Below, in pieces: positions 10,856 to 20,960 of a DNA stretch of 64,000 nt. The stretch covers positions 85,483,461-85,547,460 of the forward strand of contig CM050447.1 in NCBI GenBank assembly GCA_027563935.2. Direction: 5' to 3'. The stretch's first letter is position 1. Every line of letters starts with the position of its first letter. The translations under genes were made by a program, and so were the position numbers. The notes beneath the pieces are model-generated. The model had not been told where the DNA came from. It saw only the letters and a program-made list of their open reading frames with translations, and did not search any database. This DNA is from Costus lasius (lineage: Eukaryota; Streptophyta; Magnoliopsida; Zingiberales; Costaceae).

Positions 10856-12411
10856 TGATGACACTAAAATATATAATATATTTTGTATCATTTTATATAT
10901 ATTTTCATGCTCAATTGAAGATCTTTTGCTTATTTTTATGCCAAAATTATCACATATTGCAAAATCTACTTCTATTTTGGTTTTTCATGATTTTCAGGTA
11001 AAAAGGCACTATTTTGAGGCATTTTCAAGCAAAATCAAAGACATAGAAGAGTTACCATCATCAAGAGGAGATCACCCGATAAATTTCACGTAAATCGGAG
11101 CAACTGACCAAAATACGGTAGTGCCGTATTTTATATTACAGTACTGTATTTCCGTACGATACCGTAATATCGGAGCACTGCCGTAATTTGGTGGATTTTT
11201 AGATCAGAAAGTTTCCCTGATTTTAAGGCACCGCCGTAAAGAATTACACGGGCCGTATTTTGGAGCGCTTTAGAATAGAGAGATTCACTGAAATTACGGC
11301 ACTGCCATAAACCATTTTACGGTGCCGTATTCCTCAGAGATTTCAGACCAGAGAACTCGCCTGGAGGAGGAGACGATACCCCAGAAGTTTCAGAGGAAAA
11401 GGAGTTCAATCGGAGGAGGAATCAACGAAAGAAGGGGCGCGACACTGTTCACAGCGTGTTTTGAAGGTAAATTACGGCTGTAATTTCTATTACAGCCGTG
11501 TTGTAACATTGTTTCTTCTTCTTCTTTGATTTCTGAACACTTTGATACTATGACTTATTGTATTTCTCTTTCCATGCTAGCTTAATCATATTTTGGGACA
11601 TGGGTGTAATTCACTTTGATTTCTTAATGATTAGATAACTCTTATTTTCGTCAGAATAGTTTATTATGATGATTCTGCTTATTTGATTGTTTGTCTTTGA
11701 TTCTCCATAGATTGATGTTATTATTCATGTTTTAGAGTTCTCGCAAAAAGGACCGAAAGGTGATTTGCGTGAGAAGTTGGAACCCTAGAATTGCATGTTA
11801 GGAACTCTCTTAGGTTAGTTCTTAATTATTTGATTTTAGTGATCTTATTGCCATGATGATAATTTGAATCTAGGGTAGAGTCGAGCTGTCAAACGTGGAG
11901 ATCTTGCATGAAAGTGAGGATCGGAACGTTGGAGAACCATAAGTAGAACTTGTGTTGAGTCTCGGATGCACGAAAGTGATCCTTGAGATTCCACTTGAGA
12001 CAATCAACTTAGAATTCGGATGCACAAAAGTGATCTCGAGTTCTTTGATTGATGATTTACTTATCTTTAGCGTTGGAATAGATCTTGCGCGAAAGCAAGG
12101 ATTAGTCCCTACATGATTGTCTGCACGAAAGTGAGATGATCCCTTTATGAAGTAAATTAAGTCTTTTTCATGATAAGATTAGTCTGACGACCTTTTATTT
12201 AAATCTAGTCATTAGAATTAAGGAGGATGAAACCCTAGTCCTAATGTTTCTCTCTGATTATCTGATTTCGTGTGTTTCCTATTATTGCTTTGCTATTATT
12301 CGGTTGCTTAGCTAGTAAGAATACAACTATTTGGTGCTTAACAATAAGGTCTCTGTGGTTCGATATCTTTCTTTATTACTTCGAGTATCCGTGCACTTGC
12401 GGATCACAACA
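10856..12411 (+). repeat. Athila-like LTR-a, 5' LTR of unit X
   Basis: It starts TGATGACAC and ends GGATCACAACA, six bases before a primer-binding site. By eye it is nearly identical to LTR-d (34379-45361) except for an internal loss of about 330 bp near 11355, where LTR-d keeps the segment about 43977-44308 between short CTCG/TTCG repeats. It carries a cluster of GCCGTA/TACGGC palindromes (11105-11345) and GNRA-type hairpins (11900-12137). The left flank is the copia LTR. No matching TSD is found because the right end of the array is deleted. Confidence 0.85.
11900..12137 (+). other. Cluster of bulged-G/GNRA-type hairpins in LTR-a
   Basis: Hairpins lie at 11900-11922 (GATCTT/AGGATC, G906, CAT/GTG, GAAA), 11964-11982 (GGAT/ATCC, CAC/GTG, GAAA), 12018-12036 (AAAA loop), 12082-12102 (one C-A mismatch) and 12119-12137 (GTCT/AGAT, CAC/GTG, GAAA). 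The last corresponds to 589-607 of LTR-0, where the outer stem is GTTT/AAAC, so a T-A pair has become C-G on both sides. Confidence 0.7.
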
Positions 12412-12417
12412 AGTTTT

Positions 12418-12435
12418 TGGCGCCATTGCCGGGGA
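12418..12435 (+). other. Primer-binding site, tRNA-Asp type
   Basis: TGGCGCCATTGCCGGGGA is complementary to the 3' end of plant tRNA-Asp with one change (A for G in GCCGTTGCC). This priming tRNA is typical of plant Athila/Tat-lineage elements. It lies six bases after LTR-a. Confidence 0.85.
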
Positions 12436-12687
12436 CCTTAGTTTTGTTAATATCAAAATAGTTGTTAGTATTGCTAGACTAGGTTTTATTTGTTTTAGAT
12501 TTAACTTTGTTTTTTTTTTGTTTTTGCAGGTCTTGGATTTTCACAGTTGTGACAGAACTATGATTTCTAAAATTTGTGAATTTACTTGTGTTTTAGATTT
12601 TCTATTTTTTTTATATATTTTGAAAAAAAAAACAATTTGATTGATTGGTGTTGGATTATCTTTCTGTTCTTGATAGATTTGATAAAT

Positions 12688-13470
12688 ATGTCTTTTCATC
12701 ACAATTCATGGGCATCTCAAAGGAGTAAGTTATACATGCCACAAGGTAAGTATGATTCAATGAGCACACTCCAAGATACGTTTAACTCTTATATGCACTC
12801 TTCTTCTTCTTCTATGAGATATGATATTTGTGGATATTTTGATCATTATTCCTCTGATTGCCAATTTTTAAATCCCAATTTATCATGGAAAGAATCTTAT
12901 CAATTGTATTCTAGATGGGAAAATCATCAAACTTCTTTTTCTAATGATTGCTCAAATCATGTTTCTGAACCATACTTTAAGGACACTGAAAAATCTAACT
13001 TAGAGTTGATGTTTGAAAAGTTCATGAACCAAAGCAAGGAGGCACATGAGACCCATAAACATAGAATTGATAATATGCATGCTCATTCTGAAATTCTAGA
13101 AACCCAGTTAGCACAACAAGATTGTTTATTTGAATTTGATTTGGAAACTGAAGAAATTGATTTAAAAAAATCCCCCTTTGGTAATGATTGTTTTGAGATT
13201 GAGCCTTATGTGAATATTCATGAATCTCACTCTGATTTTGATGATTGTAAAATTGATTCATATGATAATTTATTTGAGGAAAAGATTGAGAAAATTGATT
13301 TTGAAAAATCCCCTTTTGATGCTATTGATAATAATGATATTGATTTTTTTGATGATGTATTATTTGTGGTTAAATCTGATGAAGGATATGAGGGGACTGA
13401 TTTAGAAAAATCTTACTCTGAATTTGTTGATAATCTTGATATTGATAATTTGTTTGATGAAGGGCAAGAT
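12688..13470 (+). CDS. Unit X protein, first part: gag remnant joined to acidic repeat region
   Basis: The start is MSFHHNSWAS at 12688; the frame is open upstream to 12586, but that leader is AT-rich noise. The frame reaches the Tekay insertion at 13470. It resumes exactly in frame at 23630 and ends at 24055: removing the insertion and one AAGAT copy gives a 402-residue protein. Residues near 50 read ICGYFDHYSSDC, a zinc knuckle with its first Cys replaced by Tyr. Further on, FEKFMNQSKEA and HSEILETQLAQQ match the region after the gag zinc knuckle of unit Y (FTQFMGFQKK, HSKMLETQIAQQ). So the N-terminal half derives from Athila-type gag. The rest is strongly acidic with repeats (IDLKKSPF, IDFEKSPF, TDLEKSY). 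I know no family for it. It was open before the insertion, which suggests recent selection or youth. Confidence 0.65.
13466..13470. repeat. Target-site duplication AAGAT, left copy
   Basis: The identical five bases are at 23625-23629, immediately outside the TG...CA ends of the Tekay-like element. Confidence 0.95.
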
Positions 13471-16133
13471 TGTAACATCCCCTCAGAATAAACCCCAATC
13501 ACCGACATAATCCACGGAAGAATAGGGAACGTCACACACAATTAACAATACAGAAGCTAGGGAATGATAGCATGCAGAAAACGGTTCGGAAAATTTCGGC
13601 AGCATGTCCCCAGGAAAACTAAGGAAATTCCTGTACATGTTCCATAATATCACATTATGGGTCGACATGCCGACCTCAAACTAAAACACGCCATTTCGAA
13701 ACAAAGTTCTCAAAACATTACCACATCATCAAGTTAATAAACCACGGTAATCAAATAATGCTGGACAAAACAGATTTCACCGAAAACAGGCTTAAGCCCT
13801 CGGTTTAACCGTTGTATCAAAATAAAACAAGTGCCAACCCGGCATCAATATCACAGTAATCGAGAAAGAAACAGCCACATCCGGCTAACATGTCCATGAA
13901 CCAAAAAAAAATCATAAAAACTTTGGCCACATCCGGCCCTCAAAATAGCACAGGCTCGCAGGCCCCAACATATCAAATCAAAAAACTGAACACCCGCTCA
14001 GGCTGTAGGCTCCTGCCCTGAATCTAGAAATATCGTGGAATGAGCTACACGGCTCAGTGAGTAGATAGTCTCGTTCGACCATCCACTAATATACAATCAA
14101 AAATAGATGCAGATATCTTTTCAAAACTTTTAACGGAATATGTCAAAATATGATACATAATAAAACCGATAACCATAAACCACAAACATGAGCAGAAAAC
14201 AATACACCCACAACCTTGGGCAACAAGACCACAACACAGCCTAGCCGGCTAACAGACTAAGAATCACACCATTATTGTCCAGTGATTTCAGAATTGACCC
14301 CGAGGGTCCAACCCGGCCTTCGTCAAGGCACTAAGAGTAACCTGCAACACACAATGGTGAGGCGTAGATTCAAGAGGTGGCCCCCGCCAGGTCACGACGT
14401 GGCACTTTGCTCTACGACACTCAACCACACCCCCTTACCGGGAACACAAACAGAACAGAACGGAAGGTGAATGAATTCAAGAGGTGGCCCCCGTCTGACC
14501 AAGACGTGGCACTTTGTTTCAAGCACCCAACTCTCAAAAGGTTTATCACATGGACAAAATACCCTTAACACAAACCGGAAACCTGAACCTCTAACCTGGT
14601 CACTAGACTCTAGAACAGTCCCTCCATTACCAGAAACAAAACAGAATAGTATGGGTGGATTCTCCAACCCCAAATCAGAATGACTGTTCACTGAGTACTC
14701 TAGTTGACCCTTAGGTTCAGTCCACCCAAGTCCAGGACCCTTATCGAACGCATACAACACGAAATTGTCTCGGACATCACATCAATCAAGTTCAAGAAGG
14801 TCCTTAGATTTCATGCAAACATGGTTCACCCTTTTCTAAGTTATCATCCAGGGTTATCAAAGCAATATTTTACATCACTACTTTCTACATACACCATTCA
14901 ATTAAAATTACATCCTAATACAGAAAATTCACCAAATTTCATCTGCAGACAACATAAATACAGAATATCACAAATTCATAGTTTTCTCCTAGTTCTTATA
15001 ACAAAAGACAGAAATGCCCCTAGTTCAAAGTTTAGGTCATGCAGGAAAACTCATCCAAAAATTTCGTACAAATAGTCATTCCATCCCTCATGATCCTTAG
15101 ATTCGTAATTTCAAGTTTCCCCCAATTTTAACTAGCAAATTTACCGCATTACCCCTAGGTCAATTTCAGTCAACAGAAACTTTTATTTCCAAAAATTCCC
15201 AAAAAATTACTGTAGAGTCCTCATATACCTAATTTCATGAAAATCAGGTTTGCCCTAATTTTTACCCACACATTTGGGCGTAATTTCATGAAGAGGGGCG
15301 AAATTCTCAATCTAGCCCTAATCTTCATGCCATTGAAAAATCTATGCCACATACATGTTTATTCAAGGTCTAATTGATGATTAGTAGCCTTAGAGATGAA
15401 AAGCCCTAATCTTCATGCAAGCTAGGGTTTCGAAAATTTGGTACAAACAAGGAGAACATGTACAATTGAAATCAAGGGATCATGCCATACTCCTATGCAT
15501 TAATCTTCTCTAAAACAAGCAATGCATCCAATATTCGTGAACTAGGTGAAGGAGAAGATCCACTCACCTTGATTTCGGTTCTTCCCAAGCCACACACCCT
15601 CACGCCTCCCCTCCTTTGCTCACGCCGCCGGAAGCACACAAGACTCGCCGGAAACCACCTCCACCACCAAACGCCGCCGGCCACAAGAAGAGGAGGAAGA
15701 AGGAGAGAGCAAGCCGCCACCTTCACCAAGAACCGTGAGCAACGAGCAAAGAGGAAAAACGTGAGTAAAGGGAAAACGTGTGAACATGGATCCCTCAAGA
15801 TTTCGTTTTCTACCCACTAAGTTTTCAGGGATCCAAACCCAATAGCAACATAAGTGGAAGATCCCTTAACCCTTTAGTATAAGTTAATCTCCAACTCACC
15901 CTTATCAAGGGTTCTTACCCTTTTCTAAAAAATAAACACCACTAGCCAAGTGGCGTGCAGCACACACTCTACGCCTTAAGTCGCGGGTTCGAATCCTCTC
16001 CGCAACACATATTTTTTTTCAAAGCAGGAAAATACATAAATCAAGACATTATCTCATTTCAAAATTCCACAAAAAAATGCTAAATAAACAAAATCTTATT
16101 TTCTCACCTGCTAGTAATTTTCTGGATCTTACA
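13471..16133 (-). repeat. 3' LTR of the Tekay-like element
   Basis: It runs TGTAACATCC to GGATCTTACA in plus-strand reading. It contains paired CAAGAGGTGGCCC blocks at about 14370 and 14475 and a tRNA-like module at 15945-16006. ORF-like stretches inside it are shared with the other LTR and show no domain, so they are not called as genes. Confidence 0.95.
15945..16006 (+). other. tRNA-like module in the Tekay 3' LTR
   Basis: TAGCCAAGTGG resembles a Pol III A box and GGTTCGAATCC is a perfect B box, about 40 bp apart. The T-arm (GCGGG...TCCGC) nearly pairs. It lies antisense to the element, about 127 bp from the LTR edge. The twin copy is at 23436-23497. Confidence 0.6.
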
Positions 16134-16146
16134 TTCCTTCCCCCTT
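16134..16146 (-). other. Polypurine tract of the Tekay-like element
   Basis: On the minus strand this reads AAGGGGGAAGGAA, directly upstream of the 3' LTR. It is the expected primer for plus-strand DNA synthesis. Confidence 0.88.
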
Positions 16147-16192
16147 AAAAAGCTTTAGTCCTCTAAAGCTCACCACCCAAATCATCGAACAG

Positions 16193-19100
16193 CTAAGGGA
16201 ACTCTCTTCTCATATCTGACTCTACCTCCCAAGTAGCTTCTTCGACTAACTGGTATCCCCAAATAACTTTTACAAGCGGTATCGTCTTGTTCCTTAGGAC
16301 TTTGTCTTTCTTATCCACAATCCTCAGTGGTCTCTCTACAAAAGTCAGATCACTCTGGATCTGCAGGGGAGCAGAATCAAGCACATGAGATGGATCTGCA
16401 TAGTATTTTCTCAGAACTGACACATGAAATACGTTATGAAGATGCTCCAGAGATGGTGGCAGAGCTAGTCTGTAAGCTACAGGACCAACCCTCTCTACAA
16501 TATCGTAAGGTCCAACAAACCTCGGGCTCAACTTTCCCTTCTTGCTAAACCGCATGACACCCTTGGTTGGTGAAACCTTCAGGAACACATGATCCCCCAC
16601 CATAAACTCTAAGGGACGACGACGATCATCTGCATAACTCTTCTGCCTGTCCCGAGCAGCCTTCAATTTTTCCTGGATAACTCTGACTCTATCTGTAGCC
16701 TCCTGCACAGCCTCTGATCTCCGAATCATCCGGTCCCCCGATTCCTCCCAACTCAGAGGTGACCTGCACTTCCTGCCATACAGAGCCTCGTACGGAGCCA
16801 TCTGAATACTGGAGTGAAAACTGTTATTGTAGGTGAACTCTATCAAGGATAAATCACTGTCCCACTCAGAGCTCCAATCTACAACATAAGCCCTCAGCAA
16901 ATCCTCCAAAGTCTGTATAGTACACTCTGACTGACCATCTGACTGCGGATGGTAGGCGGTACTAAAACTCAACTTAGTGCCAAGACCCTCATGCAAGCTC
17001 TTCCAGAATCTGGAAAGGAATCTGGAATCACGGTCTGATACAATATCCACAGGCACTCCGTGTAATCTGACTATCTCATCGATGTACAGTTTAGCCAGCC
17101 GATCAAGTGGATAAGTCATCCGAATAGGCAAAAAGTGTGCAGCCTTCGTGAGCCTGTCTACAATGAGCCAAACCGCATCATGCCCTCTCCTGGTCCGAGG
17201 CAACCCACAAACAAAATCCATACTAATGCACTCCCACTTCCACTGCGGAATAGGGAGCTGCTGCAATAATCCCCCAGGCCTCTGGTGTTCGGCCTTCACA
17301 GTCTGACAGGTCAAACACCGAGATACGAACACCGCGACCTCCTTCTTCATGCCCGGCCACCAGAAATCTTTCTTCAAATCCTGATACATTTTTGTGACTC
17401 CGGGATGCAAGGAATACTTGGAGTTATGACCCTCCTCCAAGATCTCTCTCCTCAGACTAGGTTCCTCAGGGACACACACCCTTCCACGGAACCGCAGAAT
17501 ACTATCACCAGATAAGCTGAAATCCTCCACTGGCCCGGCAGCCAACCTCTCTCTGATCTGAACTAGACTCGGGTCTACCAGCTGCTGATCCCTGATCCTC
17601 TGTAGTAAAGCAGACTGAACCCGGAGAAAAGCCACATATCTAGACTGAACTCTGGGAGACACCTCGACCCTGAGCTCTCGGAACTCCTGCAGTAACTGCC
17701 ACTCACTGACCCTCAGTGCTGCTACAGAAGTAACTGGGTGTCTACTCAATGCATCAGCTACCACATTGGCTTTCCCGGCCTGATACTGAATAGAGAAGTC
17801 ATAATCCTTTATCAGCTCCATCCACCTTCTCTGCCTCATATTCAACTCCTTCTAAGTGAAAATGTACTTGAGACTCTGATGATCAGTAAATAAATCAAAC
17901 TCCTGTCCCAAAAGATAGCGGCGCCATATCTTCAGTGCAAAAACCACTGCCGCCAACTCCAAATCGTGTGTCGGATAGTTTAACTCATACTCCTTCAGTT
18001 GCCGCGAAGCATAAGCTACTACGGCCCCTTTCTGCATCAGGACGCAGCCAAGTCCTTTGCCTGAGGCATCAGTATAAACAGTAAACCTCTCCCCATCAGT
18101 AGGAATGATAAGGATGGGTGTACTGGTCAATCTCCTTTTTAACTCCTGGAAGCTTTCCTCACACTTCTCGTCCCAAACAAACTTAGCCTCTTTCCTGGTC
18201 AGCTTGGTTAAGGGACCCGCCAACTTGGAGAACCCTTCCACAAACCTCCTGTAATATCCTGCTAATCCCAGAAAGCTCCGGATCTTTGTGGCACTAGTTG
18301 GTCTTTCCCAGTTCAGGATAGCCTATACCTTCACTGGATCCACAGACACGCCCTGACCAGATATTACATGCCCCAGAAAGCTGATCTGATCCAACCAAAA
18401 CTCGCACTTGCTGGCCTTAGCATACAACTGGTGCTTCCTCAGAATCGCTAGTACCCTGCGCAAGTCCCTAGCGTGATCCTGATAAGTACGGGAGTATACC
18501 AGTATATCATCTATAAATACCACCACACAAGTGTCTAACAACTCGTGAAACACCCTGTTCATCAGATCCATAAAAACAGCAGGTGCATTGGTCAGTCCAA
18601 AAGGCATAACTACAAACTCGTAGTGTCCATACCTGGTCCTGAAAGCAGTCTTTAGGATATCCTCATCCCTGACCCTGAGCTGATGGTATCCTGACCTCAG
18701 ATCGATCTTGGAGAACACAGTGGCACCCTGTAACTGATCGAACAGATCATCTATCCGCGGAAGAGGATATTTATTCTTTACCGTCACCTGATTCAACTGG
18801 CGGTAATCTATGCACATCCTCAGCGTTCCGTCCTTCTTCTTTACAAACAAGACTGGCGCTCCCCAGGGTGAAGCACTCGGTCTGATATACCCCTTTTCAA
18901 GCAGTTCCTCTAACTGCTTCTTCAACTCAGCTAACTCTGAGGTGGCCATACGATAAGGAGCCTTTGATATTGGAGCTGTACCAGGCACCAGCTCAATACC
19001 AAACTCCACATCCCTGTGGGGAGGCAAACCTGAAAACTCATCCGAGAATACATCAGGAAACTCACAGACTACCTCCATCTGAGCTAAGTCTGGATCTGAG

Positions 19101-20839
19101 TCTTCTTGCACCTTAACATGTGCAAGGTATCCTTTGCACCCACTGGCTAGCAACCTGCTGGCATGCACAAATGATATCAAATGTGGCCCTTGATCAGACA
19201 CCAGGCCCCTTACCAGCAGATGACTCCCATCATGCAGATGCAGAGTAACAATCTTCTCAAAGCAATCCACTGTAGCGTGGTGAGAAGATAGCCAATCCAT
19301 GCCTAGGATCAAATCATAATCCTGCATGCCTAGCAGTATCAAATCAACTATAAACTGGTACTGCTCTACGTGAATAACACAGTCAGGGTAGACTATGTCA
19401 GTGGATAAACTATCCCCCAGGGGTGTACATACTGAAACTGTGTAATCTAGTACTCTAGGTGAGACAGGTAGTCTAGAAGCAAAATTAGCAGACACAAAGG
19501 ACAAATTGGACCCCGAATCAAACAAAATACGAGCTAACTGATCAAAAACATGTAAAGTACCTTCCACGACGGATCGGGAAGCTCGAGTGTCCTTCTCTGC
19601 TATAGCGTAGACTCTGGCCTGGACAGCTGGTCTCTCGGCACCCCGGATCTGTGGCCCAGGCGCCGTGCAATCTTTGATCCTGTGCCCCACTTTTCCGCAC
19701 TTGAAGCACGCCCCGGACTTCTTGTGGCAGTCCACCTTCAGGTGACCCTTGGCCCCACAATGGTAACAGACTCTGTCCTCTACCCGGCCATCAGTACCCT
19801 GCTGCTGTGGCTGAGATGCCTGCTGCGGTCTCTGAGTTCCCTTCCCTTGGTACGGTCTGTAACGGCCTCTCTTCTGGTCCTTCCCTTTATGATACTTCCT
19901 ACTGCCTCCACCAGTCTGCTAGGAAACCGGTGCCTCAGCTATAGGGGCTACAACTATGGCCGTCTCGGCCTGCTCCTCCAGGATGTACTTCTCCGCGGTG
20001 CGGGCACGATCCAGCATCTCAGCATAAGTCTCCAAGTGCTGCAGCCCTACCTTCTGTCTGATATCCCTTCTGAGACCCCTGAGAAATTTCTTAGCTCGTC
20101 TATCCTCAGTATTTATCAAGTGTGGAGCATACTTCCCAAGCTTTGAGAACTTCAAGTCATATTGATCCACCATCATGTCCCCTTGTTCCAAGTGGATAAA
20201 CTCCACTTCCCTATCTTCAACCAGGCTGGTGGGAAAGAATTTCTCATTGAACCGGGACAAGAAGTATTGCCACGTCACCGGTTCAGATCTGTCCACTGCG
20301 AGTCTCAGCTCACTCCTCCACCACACATCTGCGTCACCCCGCATCATATAGGTGGCCAAACATAATTTGTCCTCATCTGAACATCGCATCACTTGGAAGA
20401 TCTTATCCAAGCCCAAAAGCCAGTCCTCTGCCGTCCTGTAATCTGAACTCCCGTAAAAAGAGCTAGGGCCCAACCGCTGGAATTCACCCACAAGCAAGGC
20501 ATAGCGCCTATGGGTGTCCTCCGGCAAGCTAACCCCCGGGCCCGAGTCAGACTCAGACCCCCGCCCCTGCGTCGGTGTCTGTGCCTGAGACAGAAGCTGC
20601 AACTGTTCTCTGAACTCGCGTTGCTGATCGCGATTCTGCTGTAACAGCTGTTGTTGCACCTCCTGGTGCTGGGTCTGCTGCTGCTGCAGCATCTGAGCCT
20701 GTTGCTGGATTAGTGCGTTCTGTTGCTGCACCATACCAGTTAAAGACTCCATAGCCCGCAGGAATTCAGCAGTCTGATCACTGCTGCCAGCACTAGCACT
20801 CGACCTGGGGCGCACCATACTGGCTCCTAAAAGACACAC
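16193..20839 (-). pseudogene. Tekay-like gag-pol polyprotein with three nonsense codons
   Basis: One frame of 1549 codons starts at 20839 (MCLLGASMVRPR). Gag holds a Gln-rich coiled-coil stretch (residues about 35-80) and the gag core, then two CCHC knuckles (about 358-371 and 378-391). The aspartic protease site is [12 protein letters not shown] shows [31 protein letters not shown] and [10 protein letters not shown]; RNase H shows [12 protein letters not shown] and [12 protein letters not shown]. Integrase shows an HHCC finger (HPGVTKMYQDL, CLTCQTVKAEH) and D, D, E in MDFVCGLP, VSDRDSRF and DGQSE. The end is a chromodomain-like tail (VKVIWGYQLVEEATWEVESD). TAG stops lie at 19919-19921 (end of gag), 18323-18325 (after RT; family residue usually Glu) and 17852-17854 (in RNase H; usually Gln). 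No frameshift was seen, so decay is only by point changes. Confidence 0.93.
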
Positions 20840-20944
20840 AAATCAAATTTACAATCAAGTCAGTTCCCAAACAAGTTTCCTAGCTGTCTAGCAATACACA
20901 AGCAAGGTTTTCCAACCCCAATACAGCTACCATTAGCTAGCTCA

Positions 20945-20957
20945 GCCTCTGATACCA
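20945..20957 (-). other. Primer-binding site, initiator-Met tRNA
   Basis: On the minus strand this reads TGGTATCAGAGGC, three bases inside the 5' LTR. It matches the plant initiator-Met tRNA 3' end except near its last bases. Confidence 0.9.
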
Positions 20958-20960
20958 TTC

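Noticed and set aside
15482..15820. 112-codon ORF in the Tekay LTR
   Set aside because: Low-complexity Pro/Arg-rich frame; the twin LTR at 22972 has a frameshift in it, so it is not maintained.
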